Origin: Gammaproteobacteria bacterium
GTDB taxonomy: Bacteria; Pseudomonadota; Gammaproteobacteria; Pseudomonadales; Pseudohongiellaceae
Reading direction: 5' to 3'
DNA: 64,000 nucleotides
Assembly (NCBI GenBank): GCA_019654215.1
Contig: BPDI01000008.1
Location: forward strand, 30,612 to 94,611
Below, in pieces: positions 48,049 through 58,219 of the stretch. The stretch's first letter is position 1. Each line of letters opens with the position of its first letter. The position numbers and the translations under genes are program-made. The notes under the pieces were generated by a model. The model was not told the DNA's origin, made no database searches, and saw nothing but the letters and a program-made list of their open reading frames with translations.

Positions 48049-49001
48049 ATGGGAAAAGTGAAAAGATCATTGTCTCTACTAATAATCATTTGCAGCCTTG
48101 CATTTGTTTCTTCTAGTTCTTCGCCCAAGGTAGCTTCGCAGGTGTTGAGCTAAGCATTGAGCATGTGCAGGGCAATGTTTATATGGTTCAGCGGCCCGGC
48201 GGTGGTGGCAATATCGGTGTGCAGGTTGGGCCAGATGGTGTGCTCTTGGTCGACGCACTTTTTGCGCCACTTGCGGATCGACTCGTCGCGGCAATCAAGG
48301 AAGTGACCGATGAAGAGATTCGGTTTCTCATCAATACTCATATCCATGGCGACCACGTTGGCGGTAATGAAAACCTAGCGAACCTTGGCGTTTTAATTTT
48401 TGCTCACGATAACACGCGCACTAAGTTTCTTGAAGAAAGCAGTCACTTTCCACGTCAAGGCGGAAGCTTCGCGCCGCAGCAGGCAGCCGGAGGACGTCCA
48501 CTAATTACTTACGACAGCGCAATCGGCTTTCATTTAAACGGTGAGGAAGTCCGTGCTTTTCTTGCACCACCTTCTCACACTGATGGTGATACTTTTGTCT
48601 ATTTCCCGGAATCCGATGTACTGCATCTTGGCGATGTATTTAGAACTACGAGTTATCCCATCATCGACAAGTTTAATGGTGGCACCTTAAGAGGAACTAT
48701 TGCCGCATTGGATTTGGCCATTTCTATGGCAGGGCCAGACACCAAAGTAATTCCTGGTCATGGTTTGGAGATTGTTGGTCGTGCTGAAATGCAAGAATTT
48801 CTGGATATGATTTTGGATATTCGTGATCAGGTGTACACCATGATTCGAGAAGGCAAACATCTCGATGAGGTTATGGCGGCTGCACCAGCGGGTATATACG
48901 ATGCCGAGTGGGGACAGGAAGCGGGCTGGACCGCAATTGATTTTGTGCCTCTGGTTTATTATGAATTAGGTGGCGCTGGCAGACTGCTCGATCGGCAATA
49001 A
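48049..49001 (+). CDS. Exported metallo-beta-lactamase-fold hydrolase (one frameshift)
   Basis: ATG 48049 (MGKVKRSLSLLIIICSLAF) is followed by a Sec signal. One base is missing near 48125, after which SFAGVELSIEHVQGNVYMV continues. Metal motifs: FLINTHIHGDHVGGNENL (HxHxDH), LAPPSHTDGDTFVYFPESD (third His), LHLGDVFRTTSYPIID (bridging Asp), VIPGHGLEIVG (GHG). About 317 residues. Resembles the exported MBL subgroup shared with the broken gene at 7301-8158. Substrate unknown. Third in the five-gene run. Confidence 0.88.
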
Positions 49002-49025
49002 TTCGATTATTAAGTAGGAAATAAT

Positions 49026-50086
49026 ATGATTACAAAGACAAAAGCAATTTCAGCTACTTCCCTTTGTCTCATTTTCTTCGTCAGTGCTTTCAAGACTGTA
49101 GTCGTTAATGCTCAACAATTAGCACCAAGCGATTCTTGCGGAAATAATCCGCAAGCACTGATTAGTTTTGCGGACCCAGTTCTGGAATCTATAGTTCGTG
49201 ATGCGTTGTCGATCGCTTCAGATGGTGAGCTTACTTGCGAGCTTGCTGCAGAATTGAATGCATTAAATGCTTCGGGTCCTGGCCCTACGCGCTATGTATC
49301 GGGGTCCCCCGAATGGCGCGATCCGGAGCAAGAGTTTCATGACTTGTCCGGAATTCAAAATCTTACCGGATTAACCCGTTTATCCATGAACAATCGGGGG
49401 CTAAGAGAAATAAGTCCGCTGGCCAGTCTCACTGATCTTGTGGTGCTAAATCTTCATACTAATTGGATTAATGATCTTAGCCCTCTTTCAGGAATGACCA
49501 AGCTGACAAGTCTGTTTCTCAGCGAAAATCCCCTTTCGGATATAAGCCCTTTAAGTGGACTCACAGAATTACGGGTATTGAGATTACATCGTCATGGAGA
49601 TTTTATTGGCGGACAAAATCCTAGATCTTATAGAGGCGCTACTGGCATTCTTTTTACTAATGCAATTACCGATATAAGTCCGCTGGCGAAGCTAACAAAA
49701 CTAGAAGATTTGAATGTGCATACACAGGAAGTAAGCGACTTGAGCCCTTTAAACGATATGACAAGCCTAATTGAATTGAGACTGGCTGGAAATACGTTTA
49801 CCGATCTCAGTCCTATCCGTGGTCTTACTAGTTTGCAAAACCTGGAACTAAACCCGGGAAAATCAATCACTGACATAAGTCCCCTTGCAGGATTGCCGAA
49901 CCTTGCTCGAGTCGATTTGCGCTATAACCCTGATCTAAAGACATTCGTGCATTGCTTGAGAACCCTGGAATTGGCGGAGGAGACATCGTCGAGTTAAGAC
50001 ACACACAAGTAACCTGTGAAGACCAGGCAAGACTGGCAGAAAAAGGTGTGGAAGTTCGAACCGAATTGTTCTCCGCCTGTAATTAG
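49026..50086 (+). CDS. Exported leucine-rich-repeat protein, paralogue of 45731 (one frameshift)
   Basis: A Sec signal (ISATSLCLIFFVSAF to VNAQQ) and the same cap as its paralogue: DSCGNNPQALISFADPVLES and VRDALSIASDGELTCELAAE. Eight or nine SDS22-type repeats follow, such as LASLTDLVVLNLHTNWIND and LSGMTKLTSLFLSENPLSD. The frame shifts near 49950 inside the last cap. Restored, it reads ALLENPGIGGGDIVELRHTQ and VTCEDQARLAEKGVEVRTEL, ending at 50086, which mirrors the paralogue's final Cys cap. About 353 residues. The pair points to duplication with a metallo-hydrolase and a propeller between. Confidence 0.85.
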
Positions 50087-50107
50087 CAAATCAATTCTGG
50101 AGCTGTT

Positions 50108-51541
50108 ATGCGCGTAGCTAAATTAAAAATAGGTTTCGTCATGTTCGCTTTAGTAGCAATGAGTCTGCATGCACAAACCGACTTGCCGCCTCTAAACGAA
50201 AGAAATCGGGCAATGACCATGTCTGGTGAATTTACCTTCGCCAGTGTTGGGGATTTAATGATTCGAAGACCCGCGTCTCAACTTGCTGATCCTGAAGTGC
50301 AGGAAGTTTTTGACCTGCTGCGAAACGCTGATTTAGCGATGGGCAATATGGAAGGGGAATTGGCAAACATCAAAGAGTTTGATGGCCCTATGAATGGGTT
50401 CGTAGGTACCCATGAGGTCGCTGCCGATCTTAAGGTCATGGGTATTGATATGGTCAATCGTGCTCAGAACCATCTATTGGATTCTGAATTCGCTGGTATG
50501 TTTTCTACTAACGCATTGTTAGACGCAGCTGGGATTATTCATGCGGGTTCAGGTAAGAATTTGCAGGAAGCGGCAGCGCCAGCTTTTTACGAAACCACAA
50601 AAGGTCGTGCAGCATTGGTTGGAACCCATGCACCTATATGGCCTGAGCATAATCGTTTAGCCGCTACGCCATTGATTGGTAACTTAGGTGGCAGACCTGG
50701 GCTTAACATGCTCAACTACAGCGAGACGATCCTTGTATCTCAAGATCAGTTTGATGCGCTGGAGCAAGTACGGGAAGGTTTTTTGCAGCAGCGCGAAAAC
50801 TATGACAATCCTCGGCCATTCGCGAACGCATCCGCATCGACAGGTATTAATTTTCCAGCGTCCAGTTCCGGTAGAAATAATCCAAATTATCGTATGGTGG
50901 GAGATGGTGAGATTCCTGGGACTGTTGTCTACGATATGAACGATATCGATCTCGATCGCATTTTGAGAAACATTCGAAATGCGCGGCAACTTGGAGATTT
51001 CGTTATCGCCGCCGCACACATCCACCAAAGTCGTTCGATCGTGGAAACTCAACATCTAAGTACACGCCCTCCGGCGTTTTACGAAGAGTTAGCTCGCAAG
51101 GCAATCGATGCCGGCGCCGATGCCTTTGTCGGTACTGGGGTACAAACTCTGCGCGGCATTGAAATTTACGACGGCAAACCAATCTTCTATGGCTTGGGTG
51201 AATTTTTTAGAGAAGCACAATGGGAATTGGAAGTTGCTCTTGGCAATGCAGATGCAAACTCAAGCAGAAGAATGCAACAGTTCGCTAGAAATTTTGGCGG
51301 CTCAACCCAGTCATTAGAAAGCTTAGTTGCCATTAGTCATTACGACGATGGCGAGCTCACTGAAGTGCGACTCTACCCGACAGAGTTGGGAATTGATGGG
51401 CCAGATTCTCGTTTAGGTATCCCGCGCATGGCGGACTTGCGACACGCCCAGCAAATTCTGGAAAGAGTGGAGCGTCTTTCTGATGAGTGGGGGACCGAGA
51501 TCGATATAGAAGGAGGTGTGGGAGTTATTCGAGTTAATTGA
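50108..51541 (+). CDS. Exported CapA-family (metallophosphatase-like) protein
   Basis: 477 residues, intact, 21 bases after the LRR gene. A Sec signal ends SLHAQTD. CapA fold motifs: FTFASVGDLMIRRP (first metal-site GD), ADLAMGNMEGELANI (N-x-E), DMVNRAQNHLLD (NH), FVIAAAHIHQSR (usual HWG replaced by AHIH) and GKPIFYGLGEF. CapA-type proteins act in poly-gamma-glutamate export or as phosphatase-like enzymes of unknown substrate. The HIH variant suggests a divergent subgroup. Last gene of the run. Confidence 0.82.
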   Translation: MRVAKLKIGFVMFALVAMSLHAQTDLPPLNERNRAMTMSGEFTFASVGDLMIRRPASQLADPEVQEVFDLLRNADLAMGNMEGELANIKEFDGPMNGFVGTHEVAADLKVMGIDMVNRAQNHLLDSEFAGMFSTNALLDAAGIIHAGSGKNLQEAAAPAFYETTKGRAALVGTHAPIWPEHNRLAATPLIGNLGGRPGLNMLNYSETILVSQDQFDALEQVREGFLQQRENYDNPRPFANASASTGINFPASSSGRNNPNYRMVGDGEIPGTVVYDMNDIDLDRILRNIRNARQLGDFVIAAAHIHQSRSIVETQHLSTRPPAFYEELARKAIDAGADAFVGTGVQTLRGIEIYDGKPIFYGLGEFFREAQWELEVALGNADANSSRRMQQFARNFGGSTQSLESLVAISHYDDGELTEVRLYPTELGIDGPDSRLGIPRMADLRHAQQILERVERLSDEWGTEIDIEGGVGVIRVN

Positions 51542-51666
51542 TTTCTTTTAAATTTTCTGCGAGCAGTAATTTATATTCCAAAGTGAGCTGATGGTCCGTG
51601 AGTATATGCAATAAAATTATTCGACTTTGTTGTAATAGCGTTGAGCTTCTTACTCAAGTAAATATC

Positions 51667-52338
51667 TTATTGCTGCATTTTTTGAGCCATAGGTAACTCA
51701 CAAATTCGATTCATGGTAGTAAGATCACGACTGGGGTATTCCCATTTAAGTTTTTCGCCCTCCATATAACGAGTGACAACTGGCACTAGTCCCAATGCTT
51801 CGAACTGCAAGCGACCATCGATCCATTCTGTTGTTGCACTGGTGCGAATACAAAGATTAAGGGGCCCTACAGATAGTGGGCGCACATCGTCCGAGGCGCC
51901 CGCAAGCAACCCGTCTGTGGTCATGTCATGGATAACACCGGCGGCCGTGACGACATAACGATTTCCACACTGTTCAATTCTTTCCATATGGCCAAAGCTT
52001 CCATCGCTTCTTGTTTCAATCCACAGACCTCGCATATCGGTTGCACCTTCCGGGAGCGGTTCTGTGCATCCTGCGAGAATTGGTTTTGGAAATACTTCAT
52101 AGCCGCAATTTGGCGTGTGGCCTTGCGGGAAGTCATTAGCTAATAAACCTGAGCCATCAAGAACCGGCAACTCACAGTAGTTAATAATCTCTTCACTACC
52201 TAGATAGATATGGGCTGGTGTTAGATTTTGTGGGCGAGGGTAGAGCAGCAGCACGAGCGCAAATAGTAACGGCACTATGCCTACCATACCGACTACTACT
52301 AACAAAAATCGTTTCAATCCAATATTCATTGCATCCAT
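51667..52338 (-). CDS. Hypothetical membrane-anchored protein
   Basis: 223 residues, starting at 52338 or the ATG at 52329. One N-terminal membrane helix (FLLVVVGMVGIVPLLFALVL), then an extracytoplasmic domain with paired cysteines: EIINYCELPVLDGSGLLAND, GHTPNCGYEVFPKPILAGCT, RIEQCGNRYVVTAAGVIHDM and MNRICELPMA. The conserved-looking strands and Cys suggest a small beta-rich domain. I do not recognise the family. It lies 14 bases past the terminator of the TPR gene, so probably has its own promoter. Confidence 0.7.
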   Translation of the reverse strand: MDAMNIGLKRFLLVVVGMVGIVPLLFALVLLLYPRPQNLTPAHIYLGSEEIINYCELPVLDGSGLLANDFPQGHTPNCGYEVFPKPILAGCTEPLPEGATDMRGLWIETRSDGSFGHMERIEQCGNRYVVTAAGVIHDMTTDGLLAGASDDVRPLSVGPLNLCIRTSATTEWIDGRLQFEALGLVPVVTRYMEGEKLKWEYPSRDLTTMNRICELPMAQKMQQ

Positions 52339-52342
52339 ATAT

Positions 52343-52382
52343 AAGAAAGGCCGGAAGGATTTACATCTTTCCGGCCTTTCTT
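52343..52382 (-). terminator. Rho-independent terminator of the TPR gene
   Basis: AAGAAAGGCCGGAA pairs with TTCCGGCCTTTCTT across a 12-base loop, 14 bases past the TPR gene stop (minus strand) and just before the hypothetical gene. Confidence 0.85.
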
Positions 52383-52396
52383 ACTGGTTTAATTTT

Positions 52397-53989
52397 CTAC
52401 TCGGATCCACCGCCTGCATTACCTGCAAGGTAAGAGCGAGCTTCGGAAACAAAGCCCTCATCGCCTTCCCAAATATTAACCAGCATCTGGTAGTGCTCAC
52501 CTGCTGCGTCAGCATGACCAGTAGCGGCTTGTGCACGGGCCATACCCAATAATGAACGCGGACGATTTGGCATACGCTCAAGCGAGATTTCAAATTGCTT
52601 GATTGCGTCTTCATGGCGACCGAGGTCTACCAGCACTTCACCGTACATCTCAAATACTGGTTTAATTGGTTGGGCTGACCCACGGGGCGGTGCCATTGGC
52701 GTAATTATTTCCACCGCCTGGTCAAAGAAGCGTGCAGCCACATCAGGATGATTCATACCGGCGTGAAGTAAACCACTAACCTGGTTCGCCATGATGGCAG
52801 TGAAGCCATCTTCCCCAGCCTCAATACGACGCTTAAATTCTTGCTCAGCCGCTTGCATAGTAGCTTGATCTTCCTCGTGATAAGCAGAGAGGGCTGTCGC
52901 TAGAAGTGCATGATCTGGAGAATCTCCTGTGATGTCCTGGATTTGCCACTCTTCGGTTTCAACGATGTAACGATTCTTGGTTAGAGCAACAGTGTTGTTT
53001 GCTCGAGCTGCACCGGCTGCGCCGCGAGCTCCGCCTTCAGCAAATCCACCTTGAGTAGACATGGTTTCAATGCGATCGATCCAGAGACGAGCTTTCTCAT
53101 AGTCACCTTTCTGCAGGTCGCCATACTGACCCCAGTCCAAAGAATGGATTGCATCTCCCATGCTTTGACCTGGCCGCCAAAGTTCACGAGCTGCGTCATA
53201 AGCGGATTGATTGTTGAAAGATACAAGATCCCACATGCCGTGCTGAATAAAGATATGAGTAGGCATATGTCTCGCATGTGATACCGCGGGTGCGATTTCG
53301 GCATAGCGATAAGCAGCTTCCAAGGCCAGTGGCGCATGAATCGGATCGTCGAACGAGTGAATCGTGTAGTGTGCTGCACCTGGATGCATTGGTTTTCTGC
53401 TGAAGATATCTAATGCAATGGTTCCTGCGCGAATCGCCATGCGATTATCAAGGTCGCGATCAGGAGTTACTGCACGGGCACTTAATACTGATAAAGCGTA
53501 GAAAGCAGCCACTTCGTCGTCATCTGGAAAGCTCTCATAGAGATCTCTCATTGCTTCCATATAGCCGAGCTTGCGATCTCCTATTTCCCCTTCGCCCCAA
53601 AGAATTTCTACGGCCTTAAGAAATCCCTTTTCACGAGCTGTTGATGCTTTAGCCATCCGAATTTCCGCTGTCGGACCAAGACGCTCCAGTGCAGCTCGAG
53701 GTTCAGTAGAATCCATGTTTGAGAAGAGAGGATGGTTGTATGCAAGTGACTCACCCCAATAGGCCATAGCAAAGTCAGGCGCTATCTCCTGTGCAGCCCG
53801 GAATTGCTCTTGGGCTTGTTCCCAGCCAAAGCTGTGCAGAATTGCTACTCCTCGCAGGAAGTGCTGTTGAGCTTCGCCAGATTCTGAGGTTGCGAAGTCG
53901 ATTGAGCCGACGCTATCGAACTGAGCATTTACTGGTGCTGCCAGGATTGAAAAGATGGCGAACAGCGCGAACGATTTCAGTAACTTCAT
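52397..53989 (-). CDS. Exported tetratricopeptide-repeat protein
   Basis: 530 residues, intact, with a Sec signal ending APVNAQF. Helical TPR-like repeats: AQQHFLRGVAILHSFGWEQA, QEQFRAAQEIAPDFAMAYWG, then LLATALSAYHEEDQATMQAA, ARFFDQAVEIITPMAPPRGS and EDAIKQFEISLERMPNRPRS. The centre has HYTIHSFDDPIHAPLALEAA and HARHMPTHIFIQHGMWD, seen in a widespread exported TPR family of unknown function. A scaffold role is inferred. Monocistronic with a strong terminator. Confidence 0.85.
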   Translation of the reverse strand: MKLLKSFALFAIFSILAAPVNAQFDSVGSIDFATSESGEAQQHFLRGVAILHSFGWEQAQEQFRAAQEIAPDFAMAYWGESLAYNHPLFSNMDSTEPRAALERLGPTAEIRMAKASTAREKGFLKAVEILWGEGEIGDRKLGYMEAMRDLYESFPDDDEVAAFYALSVLSARAVTPDRDLDNRMAIRAGTIALDIFSRKPMHPGAAHYTIHSFDDPIHAPLALEAAYRYAEIAPAVSHARHMPTHIFIQHGMWDLVSFNNQSAYDAARELWRPGQSMGDAIHSLDWGQYGDLQKGDYEKARLWIDRIETMSTQGGFAEGGARGAAGAARANNTVALTKNRYIVETEEWQIQDITGDSPDHALLATALSAYHEEDQATMQAAEQEFKRRIEAGEDGFTAIMANQVSGLLHAGMNHPDVAARFFDQAVEIITPMAPPRGSAQPIKPVFEMYGEVLVDLGRHEDAIKQFEISLERMPNRPRSLLGMARAQAATGHADAAGEHYQMLVNIWEGDEGFVSEARSYLAGNAGGGSE

Positions 53990-54077
53990 AGTCTTTCTCC
54001 TTTAAATGAATGGGCCGGAGTAATTATTTTTGGGTGATATCTCACTACTATCTCCGTCTGATCTTTTTTTATCTTTC

Positions 54078-55337
54078 TTATACCGCCATATTACTCACTT
54101 CGCCTGCTGTATTCACTGTCCAGCTTTGAATTCCTGGGTTGTGATAAAAAGCATTGGTGCCGCGATCTGCAATCACTGCTTGGCGGGTTAGCTGGACATT
54201 TCCGGCGCTATCGGTGGCGCGGCTCTGGAGTATTGCTTCTCCACCATTCCATTCCCAGGGGATGCTGAATCGGGTGAGGGACTTATCCCATTGCTCACTT
54301 TCTATCAGGGCATCTGCCCAGCTGCGTCCCCCGTCAGCACTGACCTCAACCAGACTTATACTGCCGCTGCCGGACCAGGCTATACCGGTAATCTTATATA
54401 GCCCTGTGCCTTGAAGGGTCATTTCTCCTGAAGGAGAAGTAATCAGTGATTTTGTCTCCATGGGAAAAGTGAATTGGCGACTACTGCGATCCGGCAATGT
54501 GTCAGTGTACTTGCTGGTCTCATCGCGGAATTGAGCAGGAGCATTGGTTAGCTTGATTTGGGTTAGCCATTTCACGCTGATATTACCTTCCCAGCCGGGA
54601 ACGAAAAGACGCATTGGATAACCCTGTTCCGGCCGAACTGGCTCGCCATTTTGGAATAGCGCGACCAGAACATCATCGAGTGCTTTTTCCAGAGGAATCG
54701 ATCGTCCCATGCTAGCGGCATCGGCGCCGACGGCGGCTATCCACCTTGCTCCCGATTGCACGCCCGCTTCATCCAACAAAGTGGATAATGAGATACCGGT
54801 CCATTCTGAACAGGACACCAGACCGTGAATGCTTTGGGCCGTGCCGCCCGGAAGGCCTTGGGTGTTGGACCTGCCATTACCGGAACATTCTATGAAATAC
54901 ACCTTGCTCATCATCGGATACTTGAGCAGATCCTCATATTCGAACACCAGAGGTTGTCTGACCATGCCATTAATCACTAGTTTGTGGCCGGCAGGATCTA
55001 TATCGGGCACGCCCGCGTGGTGGCGCTCAAAGTGCAGACTATTTGGGGTAATGATTCCTTGAAGGTGCTGCAATGGTGTGCGCGAGATACCCCCGCCTGG
55101 ATAGGTTGGATTAGGGGCGCCAGCTATTCTCTGCAGCCCAGCGTGGCGCGAAGGTTCGCCATAGGAGCTGGGTCCCGGGCCAGGAAACTTCGACCAGTTT
55201 GGGATTTCCAGGCCGTCCTCGGCTCCTAATACCGAATTGGAAACCGCCATTCCCATGCCAGTTAATCCCATGCCAAGCAAATGGCGTCTATTGATCAGTC
55301 CATTGCCGGCGACTTTTTCCAAAACATTCTTCTTCAT
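54078..55337 (-). CDS. soxC: SoxC-like sulfane/sulfite dehydrogenase molybdopterin subunit
   Basis: 419 residues. The ATG at 55337 with AGGAG six bases upstream is preferred over one at 55370. A Tat signal, INRRHLLGMGLTGMG, is present. Molybdenum-cofactor core: PAGHKLVINGMVRQPLVFEY, KVYFIECSGNG (Cys151 is the Mo ligand), GLVSCSEWTGISLSTLLDEA. The C-terminal Mo-dimerisation domain follows (SLVEVSADGGRSWADALI, PWEWNGGEAILQSRATDSAG). SoxC normally pairs with the haem protein SoxD; no soxD or other sox gene is adjacent, so the partner is elsewhere or this acts alone. Confidence 0.88.
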   Translation of the reverse strand: MKKNVLEKVAGNGLINRRHLLGMGLTGMGMAVSNSVLGAEDGLEIPNWSKFPGPGPSSYGEPSRHAGLQRIAGAPNPTYPGGGISRTPLQHLQGIITPNSLHFERHHAGVPDIDPAGHKLVINGMVRQPLVFEYEDLLKYPMMSKVYFIECSGNGRSNTQGLPGGTAQSIHGLVSCSEWTGISLSTLLDEAGVQSGARWIAAVGADAASMGRSIPLEKALDDVLVALFQNGEPVRPEQGYPMRLFVPGWEGNISVKWLTQIKLTNAPAQFRDETSKYTDTLPDRSSRQFTFPMETKSLITSPSGEMTLQGTGLYKITGIAWSGSGSISLVEVSADGGRSWADALIESEQWDKSLTRFSIPWEWNGGEAILQSRATDSAGNVQLTRQAVIADRGTNAFYHNPGIQSWTVNTAGEVSNMAV

Positions 55338-55448
55338 GACTGACTCCTGTTGCTGAAGGAGAGAAGACAAATTTTTCCTATTCTATCTAAGGAATAGCTT
55401 CCTGCGTAGCTCGGCTTGCTTCTTCTACTTCATTCTTTAGCAGAGCTT

Positions 55449-56761
55449 CTAGTGAGATGCCTTCCTTAGCGAGCCTCTTTGTCTTAGTAAATAGTAGACA
55501 ACACCTAAAAACAGAAGGAAGAAATAACCTAGAGCCGGTGCAGTGTTATCTCTCACGGCAATAAAAATAAACAATGTACCCATTACGATATTTACCACAG
55601 CGGTAATCCAAAGCCACTTCTTGCTTAGTTTAAATTGGGCGTTGTTGTAATGGTCGGGAAGTTTTTTTGGTAAGAGCACCAGGGCAATACCCCATATTAT
55701 TCCATATAACATCCATCCTATGACTGAAACCGAAGCGTATTGCGCGATGTTTCCCTGAAACGGATTCCAGCAAGGATAACCACCGCAACCAGAATAATTG
55801 TTGTATCGGGTTCCCCAGTGCGGCGGCTAACGCGATTAAATATATCTGGGTAGATCCTATTTCGTGCTACTGCAAAGAATGAGCGAGAAGCGGTGATGAT
55901 AATCATGTTTATAGAAGTACCGGCGGGGAAATAATGCAGCAAGAGTAATGGCTGTGGAATACCATTCAGGTAAAAAAGTCGCGGCGGCAGCGCTTAAAGG
56001 TGCGGCGATCGCACCCAGTTCCTGCCAAGGAATTAGTCCCGGAACGACGAAAGTCACTGAGATATAAATAAAAGCGACTATAAGAAAAGTATAAAAAGTT
56101 ATTAATGGAATGTTCTTGGCAGGATTCCTGATTTCCTCCGTTATGGCCAGCAGCATAGTGAAACCGGTATAGGAAAAGTAAGCAGGCACCGCTGCTGACA
56201 AAACTGCGTTCCATCCCATGGGAGCCATCGGTATTAACAAATCCAAATCTATATAAAACAATCCGCCTAATGAGAGAATTAAAAGTGCAGTGACGAAGAT
56301 TGACACCATCACCATCTGTATTTTTACACTGGAGCGAATTCCTAACAGGTTAATTACCATGATGACTACAACTACCGTTACTGCGACAGTCAGTCGACTG
56401 GCATCTGGCATAAAAAACGCAAAATAATCAGCAAAGCCGTAAGCGAGAATAGGGCCACCAACCAACGCTCCCAACATCGCGGCCCAGACTTTAAGAAAGC
56501 CAAGTAGTTTGGGTGTAAAACTGTACTGGTGAATACATAGTCTGAAGCACTTACCGGTAGGATGCTACCGACCTGTGCAGCGACTAAGGTATTAAAGAAA
56601 GCGGGGATGATCGCAATCAGATAGGCAATGAATACTGCTGGTCCTGCAATACCCGCCAGATTGCCAGGAAGAATAAAAATAGAAGCGCCGACGACGTTTC
56701 CAACCATGAGGAAAACAGCGCCAGCCAATCCTACTTTCCGTTGTAGACGCACACCACTCAT
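55449..56761 (-). pseudogene. APC-superfamily amino-acid permease (three indels)
   Basis: Starts MSGVRLQRKVGLAGAVFLMV with the APC signature GNVVGASIFILPGNLAG in helix 1. About 12 helices are seen across four frames that join at about 56495, 55930 and 55750: LKVWAAMLGALVGGPILAYG, SYTGFTMLLAITEEIRNPAK, AGTSINMIIITASRSFFAVA and WMLYGIIWGIALVLLPKKLP. About 437 residues, normal. Transports amino acids or amines, with the specific ligand unknown. It lies 53 bases after the aminotransferase gene on the same strand, suggesting uptake plus transamination of one compound. Confidence 0.8.
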
Positions 56762-56814
56762 TTATTATTCCATTTATTCAAATTTTCTTAGTTGGTTGGA
56801 AGATGCTTTCCCTT

Positions 56815-58122
56815 TCAGGCACGAATGCCATCACTTAATGATTCGCAAAACAGATCGATGTGGTCTTGAGTAGTGGCTGTCGATAAACAACCTGCCATGT
56901 TTCCGCCAATCCAAATGCCATTCCCAATAAGATAGTTCCGCAGTTTCTCCATAAAAACTCTTTCATCTTCTTTTACTACGATGTCGGTAAAGTTATCCAT
57001 GGGGCGATTATGAAATCTAACAGCAAACAGTGAACCTTTTCCGATTACTTGCCCGAAAATATTTAAATCATTTAATGTTGATGTGACTTGCTGTCTCAAC
57101 TTATCACCCATCGCATTAAGTTGATCGAATTTTCGAGTATCCATAGCAGACATAGCTGCTTTTCCTGCTGCCATAGTGATTGGATTGCCATTAAAAGTAC
57201 CACCGTGGGGTAGGCGTGCAGTTCCGCCGTCTCCAGGTTCAAATACAGACATGATGTCGGCTCTTCCGGCAATTGCGCCGACTGGAAAACCTCCGCCGAT
57301 GATCTTCCCTAAACTTGTGATGTCGGGTTTTAAACCAAACATGCCCTGACCACCTGAGAAGCCCAAGCGAAAACTGATCACTTCATCGAAGGCTAATAAA
57401 ATTTGGTATTGTTTCGATAATCGCGCCAGGGTCGCCAGATATTCTTTTGAAGGCGAACTCATGCTTAATGTTTGCGGCATCAAGTCGATCATGATGCAGG
57501 CCAGACTATCGGCATGTTGTTGCACGATGGTTTCGGTTGCATCGGATTCATTAAATGGAAGTGGAATAACTTCGCGGAGAACTGAATTCGGAGTTCCAAA
57601 ACTATAAGGCGTGGATCGGGGTACTAATCCTTCGCGATCTTCTGGGCGGTTCTTGAGACTAACTTCTGCAAAATCATAGGACCCGTGGTAAAGCCCTTCT
57701 ATTTTGGCAACTTTTGGTTTACCGGTAAAAGCCCGCGCAGCTTTTAACATGTTCATAACTGCTTCTGAACCAGAATTACAAAATCGAATCTTTTTAAAGG
57801 ATTCGACGCGATCACAAAGCAGCTCTGCTAATTCTATTTCTGCTTCTGTAGTAAATGAGCAAGCTGTTGCTTTTGTAATTTGCGCATCTACAGCTTTTCT
57901 AACTGGTTCGAAACAATGACCGTGAAGTAATGATGTATAGTTGTTATTGAAATCGATATAGCGATTTCCATCTACGTCAATGACTTCTGCACCTGACGCT
58001 TCATCGAGATAAATTGGATAAGGTTTTAGCGCGATTGTTGTCCTGCTGTTTCCATCAGGAAGGACTTGTTGAGCCCGCCGATACAATGCGGCGGATTGCG
58101 AATTGAGGTTTGGATACTCCAT
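56815..58122 (-). CDS. Class-III aminotransferase / glutamate-1-semialdehyde aminomutase-like
   Basis: 435 residues, intact. PLP fold type I: LYRRAQQVLPDGNSRTTIAL, VDGNRYIDFNNNYTSLLHGH, FCNSGSEAVMNMLKAARAFT, LLAFDEVISFRLGFSGGQGM, then the PLP lysine in TSLGKIIGGGFPVGAIAGRA. It has the GSA-aminomutase subfamily layout but lacks a close match to HemL's conserved stretches, so the HemL name is not used. Close relatives act on amines or beta-amino acids. Paired with the permease downstream. Confidence 0.85.
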   Translation of the reverse strand: MEYPNLNSQSAALYRRAQQVLPDGNSRTTIALKPYPIYLDEASGAEVIDVDGNRYIDFNNNYTSLLHGHCFEPVRKAVDAQITKATACSFTTEAEIELAELLCDRVESFKKIRFCNSGSEAVMNMLKAARAFTGKPKVAKIEGLYHGSYDFAEVSLKNRPEDREGLVPRSTPYSFGTPNSVLREVIPLPFNESDATETIVQQHADSLACIMIDLMPQTLSMSSPSKEYLATLARLSKQYQILLAFDEVISFRLGFSGGQGMFGLKPDITSLGKIIGGGFPVGAIAGRADIMSVFEPGDGGTARLPHGGTFNGNPITMAAGKAAMSAMDTRKFDQLNAMGDKLRQQVTSTLNDLNIFGQVIGKGSLFAVRFHNRPMDNFTDIVVKEDERVFMEKLRNYLIGNGIWIGGNMAGCLSTATTQDHIDLFCESLSDGIRA

Positions 58123-58219
58123 ACAGAATTCCTGCTATTTGAGTATTGCCAGAAGATTGCTAATCATATGAGAAAACTGACCCCTAAGCCCGCAATATTT
58201 GATACAGTCCATTTCGCCT

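Noticed and set aside
56815..58122. Naming the aminotransferase hemL
   Set aside because: The PLP site and layout fit the superfamily, but context (permease) and divergence from HemL do not support a tetrapyrrole role.
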